The position numbers were made by a program, and so were the translations under genes. This document shows positions 1 through 5,906 of a stretch of 8,353 nucleotides of DNA, in pieces. The notes under the pieces are model-generated. The model was not told the DNA's origin. It was given only the letters and a program-made list of their open reading frames with translations, and did no database searches. Origin of the DNA: JANQFM01 sp035471925 (GTDB lineage: Bacteria > Acidobacteriota > UBA6911 > RPQK01 > DATIPO01); NCBI GenBank assembly GCA_035471925.1, contig DATIPO010000368.1, positions 1-8,353 on the forward strand, written 5' to 3'. The stretch's first letter is position 1, and each line of letters starts with the position of its first letter.

Positions 1-1234
1 TGTAGCCCGTCTGGGCCTGCAGCAGTTCCGGACGGACGCGGTGCTCGGCCTGCACCCAACGGGCTTGACCCTCCTCGATCGTGGCTTTTCCTAACAGGGC
101 GTCAGTCATGCGCAGGGCGAACGACAAGTCCTGGGCGCGCCCGGTGGCCTGGTGAAGGTTGAGAAAGAACTCTGCCACTCCGGCGGCCCCGCAGCACACG
201 CTGACGTTGTTCCAGTAGCCGGGTGTCTCTTGTTCGGGAATACCGCTCTGCCGGATGCCGCGGGCCAGACGGTCGACCCAGTCCATCCACTCCTGTTCTC
301 CCGTGATCTGATAGAGGAGATAGAAAAGCCGGGCCGTCCCCGCCGGACCATGGCACCAGCTCAGATAGAAAAGCTCCTCGCCTTCGGGTTCGTGATGAAA
401 GATCAGGCATGCCTCTCCATCGCCGAACTTGGTGGCGATGGCTTGCAGGTAGCGGGCTCCTCGGCGCGCCGCGTCGAGGAATTCCTGGCGGCCCGTATCT
501 TTGTAAAGCGAAGCCAGGAAGTAGGCGATGCCGGCCGTCCCGTGAGAAAAGTTGGGCATGAGGCGGGGATAGTCTTCGCTCATGGGCCACTTGAGGCCGC
601 CCTGGGCAGGACGCCCTGATTCCAGCAGCCGTTGTCCAGCCCGCTCAGCCAGTCGGCGGGCCGAGGGGGATTCCAGGCTCCGGGCTGCATAGAGCAAGAA
701 AAGACCGGTCCCGGCGCTGCCGCCGATGATGTCGGTGACGGAATTCCATTGCACTCCCTTGTTCTCTCCGCGGCCCACCTCCTGAGCCGATTCCTCCAGC
801 AGGTGGAGGACGATGCGGGCTCCCTCCAGGTATTTGTCGCGGCCGCTCACCCGGTGAGTTTCCAAGAGGACGAATCCCACACCGGAGATGCCGGTGTAGA
901 GTCCGGCTTGGACTCCCTCAGGCCGGCTGGGAAGCGTCGCCATCAGATAATCGGCGCCGCTGAGGGCAATTTTGAGCGAGTCCTCCTCGCCGGTCAGTTG
1001 GTAGCGCTCCAGAAAATAGAGGACGATCCCGGCGCTGCCGGAATAAAGGTTGGTGGCGCTGCGCTTGGGATCAGCGGGATCGATAACCCAGAGGCTTCCG
1101 TGTTCGCTGGCGATGCGTTGCGACTTGAGCCAGTCGCCGGCTTGCAGAGCGGTCCGGAGATAGGGCGACTCCTGAGCCGCGCAGGTCAGGCCCAGAAACA
1201 GCCAAGCCGAGGCAAAGATCAGAGCTTTTCGCAT
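1..1234 (-). CDS. Exported LanC-like (lanthionine synthetase C family) protein, CCG-type zinc site, 3' end cut by window
   Basis: The first 411 residues are visible and the reading frame is open at the left edge. Six Gly-rich repeats typical of the LanC alpha/alpha toroid can be read: YSGSAGI (64-70), YTGISGVG (113-120), GGSAGTG (171-177), SHGTAGI (230-236), WCHGPAG (293-299) and CCGAAG (347-352). The final QTGY is probably the lead-in to the seventh. Expected zinc ligands are C294, C347 and C348. H231 matches the conserved active-site His of NisC. LanC normally has Cys-Cys-His; the Cys-Cys-Gly form is known from ProcM-like LanM enzymes. Residues 1-20 (MRKALIFASAWLFLGLTCAA) look like a Sec signal, which is unusual because LanC enzymes act in the cytoplasm. 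The ATG is forced by an in-frame TAA 9 nt upstream. The only SD-like GGAGG is 18 nt upstream, which is weak. The fold is clear. Whether it makes thioether rings or has another role is unknown, since no LanB, LanM or precursor gene is visible. Confidence 0.85.
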   Translation of the reverse strand, partial: MRKALIFASAWLFLGLTCAAQESPYLRTALQAGDWLKSQRIASEHGSLWVIDPADPKRSATNLYSGSAGIVLYFLERYQLTGEEDSLKIALSGADYLMATLPSRPEGVQAGLYTGISGVGFVLLETHRVSGRDKYLEGARIVLHLLEESAQEVGRGENKGVQWNSVTDIIGGSAGTGLFLLYAARSLESPSARRLAERAGQRLLESGRPAQGGLKWPMSEDYPRLMPNFSHGTAGIAYFLASLYKDTGRQEFLDAARRGARYLQAIATKFGDGEACLIFHHEPEGEELFYLSWCHGPAGTARLFYLLYQITGEQEWMDWVDRLARGIRQSGIPEQETPGYWNNVSVCCGAAGVAEFFLNLHQATGRAQDLSFALRMTDALLGKATIEEGQARWVQAEHRVRPELLQAQTGY

Positions 1235-1297
1235 GCTGCAAGCTTAGCACCGCCTCCAAGCACCGGTCCATCGCCGCCGGCCTGTGAATTGGGAAGG

Positions 1298-1319
1298 GGC
1301 GCCTGGTCATTGGCGCCAA
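1298..1319 (-). other. GGCGCC inverted repeats between glpX and the LanC-like gene
   Basis: Within the 141-bp gap, GGCGCC at 1298-1303 can pair with a second GGCGCC at 1312-1317, with an 8-nt loop. The second copy is inside the perfect 10-bp palindrome TTGGCGCCAA (1310-1319). On the minus-strand transcript this hairpin lies after the glpX stop. There is no U-run after it, so it is at best a weak attenuator or RNA-stability hairpin. No other promoter or gene is evident in the gap, so the two genes may be co-transcribed. Confidence 0.3.
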
Positions 1320-1375
1320 GCCCGCTGGGACCACAAAGAACAAGTTCACGCACGAGTCCGGATCTGCAAAGAGGG

Positions 1376-2449
1376 TTATCGGCCTCGTTTCGCTCGGCGG
1401 TCTGGGGCTGCCCGCTGCCCATCGTAGTCGATGGCGCTGTATTGCATCAGCTTTTCGAAGCGGTGATGGGACTCGATGTAGCGGACGGTTCCCGAGCGTC
1501 CGCGCAGTACCAGCGAATGGGTTGAGGCGCCCAGTCCCGTGTAGCGGACACCGCGCAGAAATGTTCCGCCGGAGATTCCGGTGGCGGCGAAGAAGGTGTT
1601 GTCGCTGCTGACCAGCCGGTCGACGTTGAGGATCTCTTTGAGGTCGCATCCCGCTTCGCGCAGACGGTCTTCCTCTTCTTCGCTCTGGGGATCGAGGCGG
1701 GCCAGCATCTCGCCGCCGGTGGAGCGGATCGCGCAGGCCGAAAGCACGCCTTCTGGAGTGCCTCCGGTGCCCATCATGATGTCTACTTCGGAAGTCTGGT
1801 CAACGGCCATGAGGGAACCCGCCACGTCTCCGTCGGTGTGAAGCTGAATGCTGGCCCCGGCCTCGCGGATCCGACGGATCAGTCCTTGATGGCGGGGCTT
1901 GTCCAAAACGAAAACCACCAAGTCGGCAATATCCTTTCCCAGAGCCTTGGCGGTCCGCCTCAGGTTTTCCTGGACGGGCGCGTCCAAGTCGACGACCTCA
2001 CGGGCCTGGTTGGGGACGGCCAACTTTTGCATGTAGAAGCTGGGACCAGGATCGTACATAGTGCCCTTGGGCGACAGACCTACCACGGCAATGGCGTTGG
2101 GGCGTCCCAGGGCGAGGAGGTTGGTTCCTTCCACAGGGTCCACAGCCACGTCCACCTCGGGGCCCTCTCCATTGCCCACCTCTTCGCCGTTGAAAAGCAT
2201 GGGGGCCTTGTCCTTCTCGCCCTCCCCGATAACGATGCGGCCGTCGACGTCGACGGTCTTGAAGAAAAGCCGCATGGCCTCCACGGCGGCCCGATCGCCC
2301 GCCTTCTTGTTTCCCTTGCCCAGCCAGCGACCCGAAGCCAGAGCCGCGGCTTCCGTGACCCGGACCAAATCGAGTGCCAGATTGCGGTCGGGACGCTCGC
2401 TACGCCCCTCGTGCCGCTGTCCCTCTTGAGTGCCTTGTCGATTGTTCAC
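1376..2449 (-). CDS. glpX: Fructose-1,6-bisphosphatase, class II (GlpX type)
   Basis: This cytoplasmic enzyme hydrolyses fructose 1,6-bisphosphate to fructose 6-phosphate plus phosphate, the irreversible step of gluconeogenesis. Family signatures appear in order: NLALDLVRVTEAAALASGRW (23-42), DGRIVIGEGEKDKAPM (69-84), DVAVDPVEGTN (100-110) and GTGGTPEGVL (227-236). These carry the acidic metal ligands typical of the Li-sensitive phosphatase superfamily (E76, D104, E107 and E233 are my candidates). At 357 residues it is slightly longer than usual; the extra length is a polar N-terminal extension of about 20 residues and a basic tail (QRAAPDRRAKRGR). The start is GTG at 2449, chosen because AAGGAGG sits 7 nt upstream and the first in-frame ATG comes only after the conserved N-terminal motif. 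Its own promoter lies just upstream, and it diverges from the metalloprotease gene. The identification is secure; some family members also act on sedoheptulose 1,7-bisphosphate, which the sequence does not decide. Confidence 0.96.
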   Translation of the reverse strand: MNNRQGTQEGQRHEGRSERPDRNLALDLVRVTEAAALASGRWLGKGNKKAGDRAAVEAMRLFFKTVDVDGRIVIGEGEKDKAPMLFNGEEVGNGEGPEVDVAVDPVEGTNLLALGRPNAIAVVGLSPKGTMYDPGPSFYMQKLAVPNQAREVVDLDAPVQENLRRTAKALGKDIADLVVFVLDKPRHQGLIRRIREAGASIQLHTDGDVAGSLMAVDQTSEVDIMMGTGGTPEGVLSACAIRSTGGEMLARLDPQSEEEEDRLREAGCDLKEILNVDRLVSSDNTFFAATGISGGTFLRGVRYTGLGASTHSLVLRGRSGTVRYIESHHRFEKLMQYSAIDYDGQRAAPDRRAKRGR

Positions 2450-2456
2450 CTCTGCT

Positions 2457-2463
2457 CCTCCTT
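2457..2463 (-). promoter_or_regulatory. Shine-Dalgarno sequence of glpX (supports GTG start)
   Basis: The minus strand reads AAGGAGG, a full anti-SD match, with 7 nt to the GTG at 2449-2447. This spacing is what makes the GTG, and not a later ATG, the credible start. Confidence 0.85.
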
Positions 2464-2472
2464 GTCGGATTC

Positions 2473-2501
2473 ATTGTAGAGAGCGGACGGCGCCGGGCCA
2501 A
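2473..2501 (-). promoter_or_regulatory. Sigma70-type promoter of glpX
   Basis: On the minus strand, TTGGCC (2501-2496, 4/6 match to TTGACA) is followed after exactly 17 bp by TACAAT (2478-2473, 5/6 match to TATAAT). Transcription would start near 2466, giving a 5' leader of about 17 nt that just holds the SD. The spacing and the fit to the start codon make this a good prediction by eye. Confidence 0.65.
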
Positions 2502-2509
2502 GCCGGGCC
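2492..2509. repeat. Two direct GCCGGGCC copies, 10 bp apart, over the glpX -35
   Basis: GCCGGGCC occurs at 2492-2499 and 2502-2509, separated by AA, so the copies repeat once per helical turn. The first copy and the spacer overlap the -35 hexamer of the glpX promoter, the usual place for a repressor operator. The region is very GC-rich, so chance is possible. Confidence 0.35.
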
Positions 2510-2641
2510 CTCGTCCCGCTGCCGTGAGGCCGCCCCTCGCCCCTCGCACCCCCGACGCCGGCAAGTCGAAAGAACAGCCACGCAGGAGCGGCAGATCGCA
2601 TTTTCGAGGGAGCTGTTCTCTCACCGATTTCCGTCCGAGTG

Positions 2642-2657
2642 TGTGATCCAGATCACG
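2642..2657. promoter_or_regulatory. CRP/FNR-family-like binding site (TGTGA-N6-TCACg)
   Basis: The plus strand reads TGTGATCCAGATCACG. It contains a perfect 6-bp dyad (GTGATC, CA, GATCAC) and differs from the classic cAMP-CRP core consensus TGTGATCTAGATCACA at two bases. Its centre is about 43 bp before the ATG of the metalloprotease and about 200 bp upstream of the glpX start. Activation from the usual -41.5 position would put the transcription start almost at the ATG, so repression, or control of the divergent glpX, is equally possible. The site is clear; which protein binds it and which gene it serves are inference. Confidence 0.55.
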
Positions 2658-2692
2658 GCATTGCTCGGCCTCTGATTCCGATAAGGCGGAGC

Positions 2693-4513
2693 ATGAAGAA
2701 GGTCATTCAACTCTGCTACTTTGTCGCTTTCACAGCATTGTTGGCAACCGCTCTGGGGAGCGTTGGAACGGCCCAGGAGATGGCACCAGAACTGCCATCC
2801 GACTTCGAGTGGGTCGAGCAATTGACTTTTCAAGAGACGCCCCTGAGAGGACGCCGATCCCTCAACCAGGGCGATCAGCCTCAGGAGACCGTCGAAGTTC
2901 GCTTCTCAGCTTGGGGACGCGACTTCGAGGTCGTCCTGCAGCCAGCCGAACTCTTTGCCGACCGGGCCCGCAACATCTGGATGGAAGCGGACGGTGCGCG
3001 GCGGCAAGAAGCTCCCGAGGCCATCTTCTTGAGCGGCCGCCTGAGGGACGAGCCTGGCTCACAGGTGCGGTTCAGCCTGCTGGGAGAGGAACTGGAGGGC
3101 TTCCTGCTCAGCGATGAGGACGCCTTTTTCCTGGAGCCCGCGCGCCGCTACTTCCCCGGCGCCGGACCTGGCCCCATGGTGGCCTACCGTCTGGGCGCCT
3201 TGGGTGCCGACTGGGTGGCCTCCCAGTGTGCTCTCAGCAGCCTGGAGGGCGATTCTTCGCAAGATCTTCTGGAAACCGAGATCCCCGACGACGGCCCCGC
3301 CGGAACAGACCCTGCCATGAGGAGCTTGCTGGACGAGATCCGCACGCTTGACGGCGGCGGCAGCAGAGAAGTGGAGATCCGGCTGGTCGCGGACAGCTTC
3401 TATTATCTCCGTTACGGCTCGGGAACAGCCAACCGCATTCAAAGCACCATTCACCAAATCAACGCTATTTTTGAGCGCGAGATAGGCTTGAGTTTCCGCA
3501 TCACCGAAACCCGGGTCTGGACCAGCCGCGAACAAGATGGTGTCAGCGCCACCACCGACGCCGACGACCTGATCGATCAATTCAGCAGCAGCGAGCATGT
3601 GGCGGGCAACGACTTGGCGCACCTCTTCACCGGCCGCCATCTGAACGGTCCGGTTGGCATCGCGCGCATCGGAGGCGTCTGCAACACCAACCACGCCACC
3701 GCCATCACTCAGGACCTCACGAACACCTCTCAACGCATCGTTTTGACGGCCCACGAGATCGGCCACAACCTGGGAGCCCGCCATGACGGCACGGGAAGCT
3801 GCCAAGAGGCGCCTTCCGGCTTCATCATGTGGCCGATTGTGGACTCTTCCGCCAAGGGATTCTCGGGTTGCAGTCTGGGATCCATCGACCGGCGCCTGGA
3901 ACGCGCCCAGTGCCTGGAGCCAGAGGCAGGCGACCCTCTCCCCGCGCCTGAAGTGCTGGGACCCGGAGGATCGGTCATGGAGAGTGCTCCTCTGTTCCAA
4001 TGGCAGCCAGTGGAGGGCTCGCAGTCCTACCGCCTCGAGGTTTACGACGACAGCCAGGCCCAACTGGTCCTAAACCAGGATGTGGGGTTTGAGTCATTCC
4101 GGCCCGACGGGCCTCTCAGCCGACGCCATAACTATCGCTGGCGCATCAGCGCCGCCGATTCGAGAGGATCGGGCGAATGGAGTTCCTGGCACGACTTCAG
4201 CATCTTGGCGCTGGCCGCACCCGATGCTATGGCTCCCCAGGGCCTGATCCGTACCGACCAGCCCGAGTTCTCCTGGAAGGCCTCCCACGGTGCCGTTTCC
4301 TACCTGCTGGAAATCGTCAATGAGGAAACAGACGAGTACTCTACGTTAAATACTAAAAAACTTGAGTTTCAGCCCGCCTCCAGTCTCGAAGGAAGCCGTT
4401 TTCGCTGGCGCGTCAGTGCTCTGGACGAGGAGGGGACGCCCTCTCCCAGTCCCTGGCTGCGCTTTGTCTATCGCGACCCGCGGGCGCCGGCTCTGCCGCG
4501 CATCAGGCCCTAG
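2693..4513 (+). CDS. Secreted M12B/reprolysin-like zinc metalloprotease with propeptide and two Fn3-like domains
   Basis: Predicted exported endopeptidase of 606 residues. A Sec signal peptide (1-28, ending GTAQ) is followed by a reprolysin-type propeptide (about 30-205, with a VEVRFSAWGRDFEVVLQPAEL-like start). The catalytic metzincin domain (about 226-408) carries the zinc motif HEIGHNLGARHD: H354, E355, H358, H364 and D365. M379 in GFIMWP is the likely Met-turn. C330, C370, C393 and C407 are spaced as for two disulfides of adamalysin-type domains. C180, the only Cys in the propeptide, could act as a cysteine switch (inference). Two Fn3-like modules follow (about 417-505 and 508-594), each with a PxFxWxxxxGxxSYxLE pattern, and probably bind a substrate or the cell surface. 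The start is ATG 2693 because a hydrophobic signal begins at once and AAGGCGG lies just upstream. A GTG at 2639 in frame is rejected. The response-regulator gene starts 33 bp after the stop. Confidence 0.88.
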   Translation: MKKVIQLCYFVAFTALLATALGSVGTAQEMAPELPSDFEWVEQLTFQETPLRGRRSLNQGDQPQETVEVRFSAWGRDFEVVLQPAELFADRARNIWMEADGARRQEAPEAIFLSGRLRDEPGSQVRFSLLGEELEGFLLSDEDAFFLEPARRYFPGAGPGPMVAYRLGALGADWVASQCALSSLEGDSSQDLLETEIPDDGPAGTDPAMRSLLDEIRTLDGGGSREVEIRLVADSFYYLRYGSGTANRIQSTIHQINAIFEREIGLSFRITETRVWTSREQDGVSATTDADDLIDQFSSSEHVAGNDLAHLFTGRHLNGPVGIARIGGVCNTNHATAITQDLTNTSQRIVLTAHEIGHNLGARHDGTGSCQEAPSGFIMWPIVDSSAKGFSGCSLGSIDRRLERAQCLEPEAGDPLPAPEVLGPGGSVMESAPLFQWQPVEGSQSYRLEVYDDSQAQLVLNQDVGFESFRPDGPLSRRHNYRWRISAADSRGSGEWSSWHDFSILALAAPDAMAPQGLIRTDQPEFSWKASHGAVSYLLEIVNEETDEYSTLNTKKLEFQPASSLEGSRFRWRVSALDEEGTPSPSPWLRFVYRDPRAPALPRIRP

Positions 4514-4519
4514 AGGGCC
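4506..4519 (+). other. GC-rich hairpin over the protease stop codon
   Basis: GGCCC (4506-4510) pairs with GGGCC (4515-4519) around a TAGA loop that contains the stop codon TAG. There is no U-tract. It may modulate read-through to, or stability of, the response-regulator part of the transcript; it is not a normal terminator. Confidence 0.3.
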
Positions 4520-4546
4520 CACCCCTTCCGGATTTGCTGGAGAACG

Positions 4547-5494
4547 ATGATGAACTATCCAGTGCCTGCACAGGTTGAGATCGAACGCGTGCCGCCGCCG
4601 GCACCTTCGAAGAAAGACCCGGTGCGAGTGCTTGTCGTGGACGACGAGGAGCACATCTGCGACCTGCTGCGGGAAACCATGAGGAATTGGGGATTCGAAG
4701 CCCAGGTCCTGACCAAGCCTGCCAAGCTGGAGGCCCTGCTGCACGACTCGGATCCGTTTGATCTGGTGTTGCTGGACCTTTGCATGCCCGAGGTTTCGGG
4801 CCTGGAGCTGATTCCGGTCATCCGCGAGCACTGCCCGCGCAGCAAGATTTTGGTCGTCACGGGAATGGGCGACAAGGAGAGCGTGGTCCAAGTCTTGCGC
4901 AAAGGCGCCTTCGATTTCATTGAGAAGCCGTTCAGCTTCGAATTTCTGCGCCACCGGGTCGATCAGGCTCTGGACACTCTCCGCCACGAAAAGCAGCGCC
5001 GCCAGTCGATGCGGGAGTTGAGGAAGAGTCGGGAGAGCCTCTTCCGCAAGACTCAGCAACTGAGGAAGGCCAATCAGGAGCTGCAGGATGCCAACACGGC
5101 CCTGTCGGTCTTGGCCCACAACATCGAGAAGGCCCGCGAGAAGTCGGAACAGCAGATCGTCAGCCGTCTGCGGCGCCTGACACGTCCAGTACGCGAGTGG
5201 TTGGATACCAAAGAGGGCCTGGAAGGGATTGCCGCCGAGTTCGCGGCGCTGTTGGACTATATCGACGAGTTGGCCAGAGGAGGAGCCGACGACCTGCGCA
5301 TCAGCTCAGCGCTCTCCCAGACCGAGTTTCGGGTCGCCACCATGATCCGCAAAGGTCTGACCAGCCAAGAGGTCGCTGACCACCTCGGCGTCTCCGTAGA
5401 AACGGTCAAGACCCACCGCCGCAACATCCGCCGAAAACTCGATTTGGCGGGCACCGGCAGCAACCTGCAGACCTACCTCCGGCAGAACCTCTAG
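4547..5494 (+). CDS. Response regulator: REC domain, helical linker, LuxR-type HTH
   Basis: A cytoplasmic transcription regulator of 315 residues. The receiver domain (about 26-143) has the acidic pair D32/D33 in VLVVDDEEH, the phospho-acceptor D77 in LVLLDLCMP, T105 in VVTGMG and K127 in IEKPF, so it should be phosphorylatable. A long charged helical region (about 143-250) with many Lys, Arg, Glu and Gln likely forms a coiled coil that dimerises the protein. The C-terminus (about 254-312) is a LuxR/GerE-type helix-turn-helix: LSQTEFRVATMIRKGLTSQE, then VADHLGVSVETVKTHRRNIR and RKL. This resembles the HTH found at the end of PAS/LuxR regulators. No histidine kinase is in the window, so it is an orphan here. 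GGAG (4539-4542) precedes ATG 4547 by 4 nt and ATG 4550 by 7 nt. Either could be used; the second has the better spacing. The 33-bp gap suggests co-transcription with the metalloprotease, which it may control. Confidence 0.93.
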   Translation: MMNYPVPAQVEIERVPPPAPSKKDPVRVLVVDDEEHICDLLRETMRNWGFEAQVLTKPAKLEALLHDSDPFDLVLLDLCMPEVSGLELIPVIREHCPRSKILVVTGMGDKESVVQVLRKGAFDFIEKPFSFEFLRHRVDQALDTLRHEKQRRQSMRELRKSRESLFRKTQQLRKANQELQDANTALSVLAHNIEKAREKSEQQIVSRLRRLTRPVREWLDTKEGLEGIAAEFAALLDYIDELARGGADDLRISSALSQTEFRVATMIRKGLTSQEVADHLGVSVETVKTHRRNIRRKLDLAGTGSNLQTYLRQNL

Positions 5495-5529
5495 CGGCTC
5501 TTCAGCGCCAGCAGAGGACCTCTCCAACT

Positions 5530-5555
5530 CCCGGCCAGCCCCCGTTCCTGGCGGG
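5530..5555 (+). terminator. Possible transcription terminator hairpin after the response regulator
   Basis: CCC-(G)-GCCAG (5530-5538) can pair with CTGGC-GGG (5548-5555) around a 9-nt loop, giving 8 bp with one bulged G, 35 bp after the stop codon. No U-tract follows directly, so an intrinsic terminator is not proven; it could be a Rho-dependent or 3'-end stability structure. Confidence 0.35.
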
Positions 5556-5577
5556 TCTCCCCATCTTCCGTCAACTT

Positions 5578-5607
5578 TTGATTCTCATCGCCCGGGCAAG
5601 CTGTTAT
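5578..5607 (+). promoter_or_regulatory. Weak candidate promoter upstream of the inverted repeats
   Basis: TTGATT (5578-5583) and TGTTAT (5602-5607) are 18 bp apart and each match the sigma70 consensus at four of six bases. If active, the transcript would pass through both inverted-repeat clusters. The promoter at 5697-5725 is the stronger candidate. Confidence 0.25.
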
Positions 5608-5614
5608 CCTCGTG

Positions 5615-5650
5615 TGGCGGGCGATCAGCGCTTGAAAAATGCTCCCGCCA
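5615..5650. repeat. TGGCGGG/CCCGCCA inverted repeat
   Basis: TGGCGGG (5615-5621) and CCCGCCA (5644-5650) are exact complements 22 nt apart. AGC/GCT (5627-5629 and 5641-5643) can extend the stem with an internal loop. The repeat ends two bases before the next nested hairpin. It could be a protein-binding dyad or RNA hairpin; there is no coding sequence here. Confidence 0.5.
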
Positions 5651-5651
5651 A

Positions 5652-5683
5652 GAGTGAGTAGGGAGCCTACTCACTCCCTACTC
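5652..5683. repeat. Overlapping inverted repeats that can fold in two registers
   Basis: GAGTGAGTAGG (5652-5662) and CCTACTCACTC (5666-5676) form a perfect 11-bp stem with a 3-nt loop. Using the same bases, GAGTAGGGAG (5656-5665) and CTCCCTACTC (5674-5683) form a perfect 10-bp stem with an 8-nt loop. The two structures exclude each other. The element lies just before the promoter at 5697-5725, so it could be an operator for a dimeric regulator or a remnant of a small mobile repeat. Confidence 0.7.
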
Positions 5684-5696
5684 CTTCGAATCTACC

Positions 5697-5725
5697 TTGC
5701 CATTTCTTGTTCACCCGTCTACACT
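5697..5725 (+). promoter_or_regulatory. Sigma70-type promoter for the secreted-protein gene cluster
   Basis: TTGCCA (5697-5702, 5/6 match) is followed after exactly 17 bp by TACACT (5720-5725, 4/6 match). Transcription would start near 5732 and yield a leader of about 175 nt before the start at 5907. It is the best promoter candidate in the 5495-5906 gap. Confidence 0.5.
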
Positions 5726-5743
5726 ATAGGCGTCAAGGTCGGT

Positions 5744-5829
5744 AGGCCTCGCGGAGAACGGATGCACATTTCCCATGTGATCCGTATGTGGCCTGCACTT
5801 GCGGAGAGGTACCCTAACGGGCTACGTGC
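5744..5829 (+). ncRNA. Structured 5' leader RNA with two hairpins sharing a TYGCGGAGA internal loop
   Basis: Hairpin A: outer stem AGGCC/GGCCT (5744-5748 with 5790-5794); 5' internal loop TCGCGGAGA (5749-5757); inner stem 5758-5769 with 5775-5785 (11 bp, one bulged G at 5764, loop TTCCC). Hairpin B starts at the next base: outer stem GCAC/GTGC (5795-5798 with 5826-5829); 5' internal loop TTGCGGAGAG (5799-5808); inner stem GTACCC with GGG(c)TAC (5809-5814 with 5819-5825, loop TAAC). The same nine-base motif occupies the same place in both. I do not recognise a known riboswitch class. The fold was drawn by eye, so the RNA may be a cis-regulator, a protein-binding leader, or chance. Confidence 0.4.
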
Positions 5830-5906
5830 GTCCACCGCCGGGCGTGCTAGTCCTCGCTTAAGAAAACAGGATATTGGCGGCTATGTACCCATTGAGGAAG
5901 CGAATG

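Noticed and set aside
632..1525. Plus-strand open frame across the LanC-like gene and the end of glpX
   Set aside because: It lies opposite two well-supported minus-strand genes and shows no recognisable domain.
2639..2692. GTG start 18 codons upstream of the metalloprotease ATG
   Set aside because: It would place a charged, Pro-rich leader before the signal peptide, has no SD, and overlaps the CRP-like dyad.
3059..4063. Minus-strand open frame opposite the metalloprotease
   Set aside because: It is a high-GC shadow; the plus-strand frame has a signal peptide and a complete zinc motif.
5732..5906. Known riboswitch such as c-di-GMP, cobalamin or TPP
   Set aside because: The conserved core motifs of these classes as I know them are not seen.
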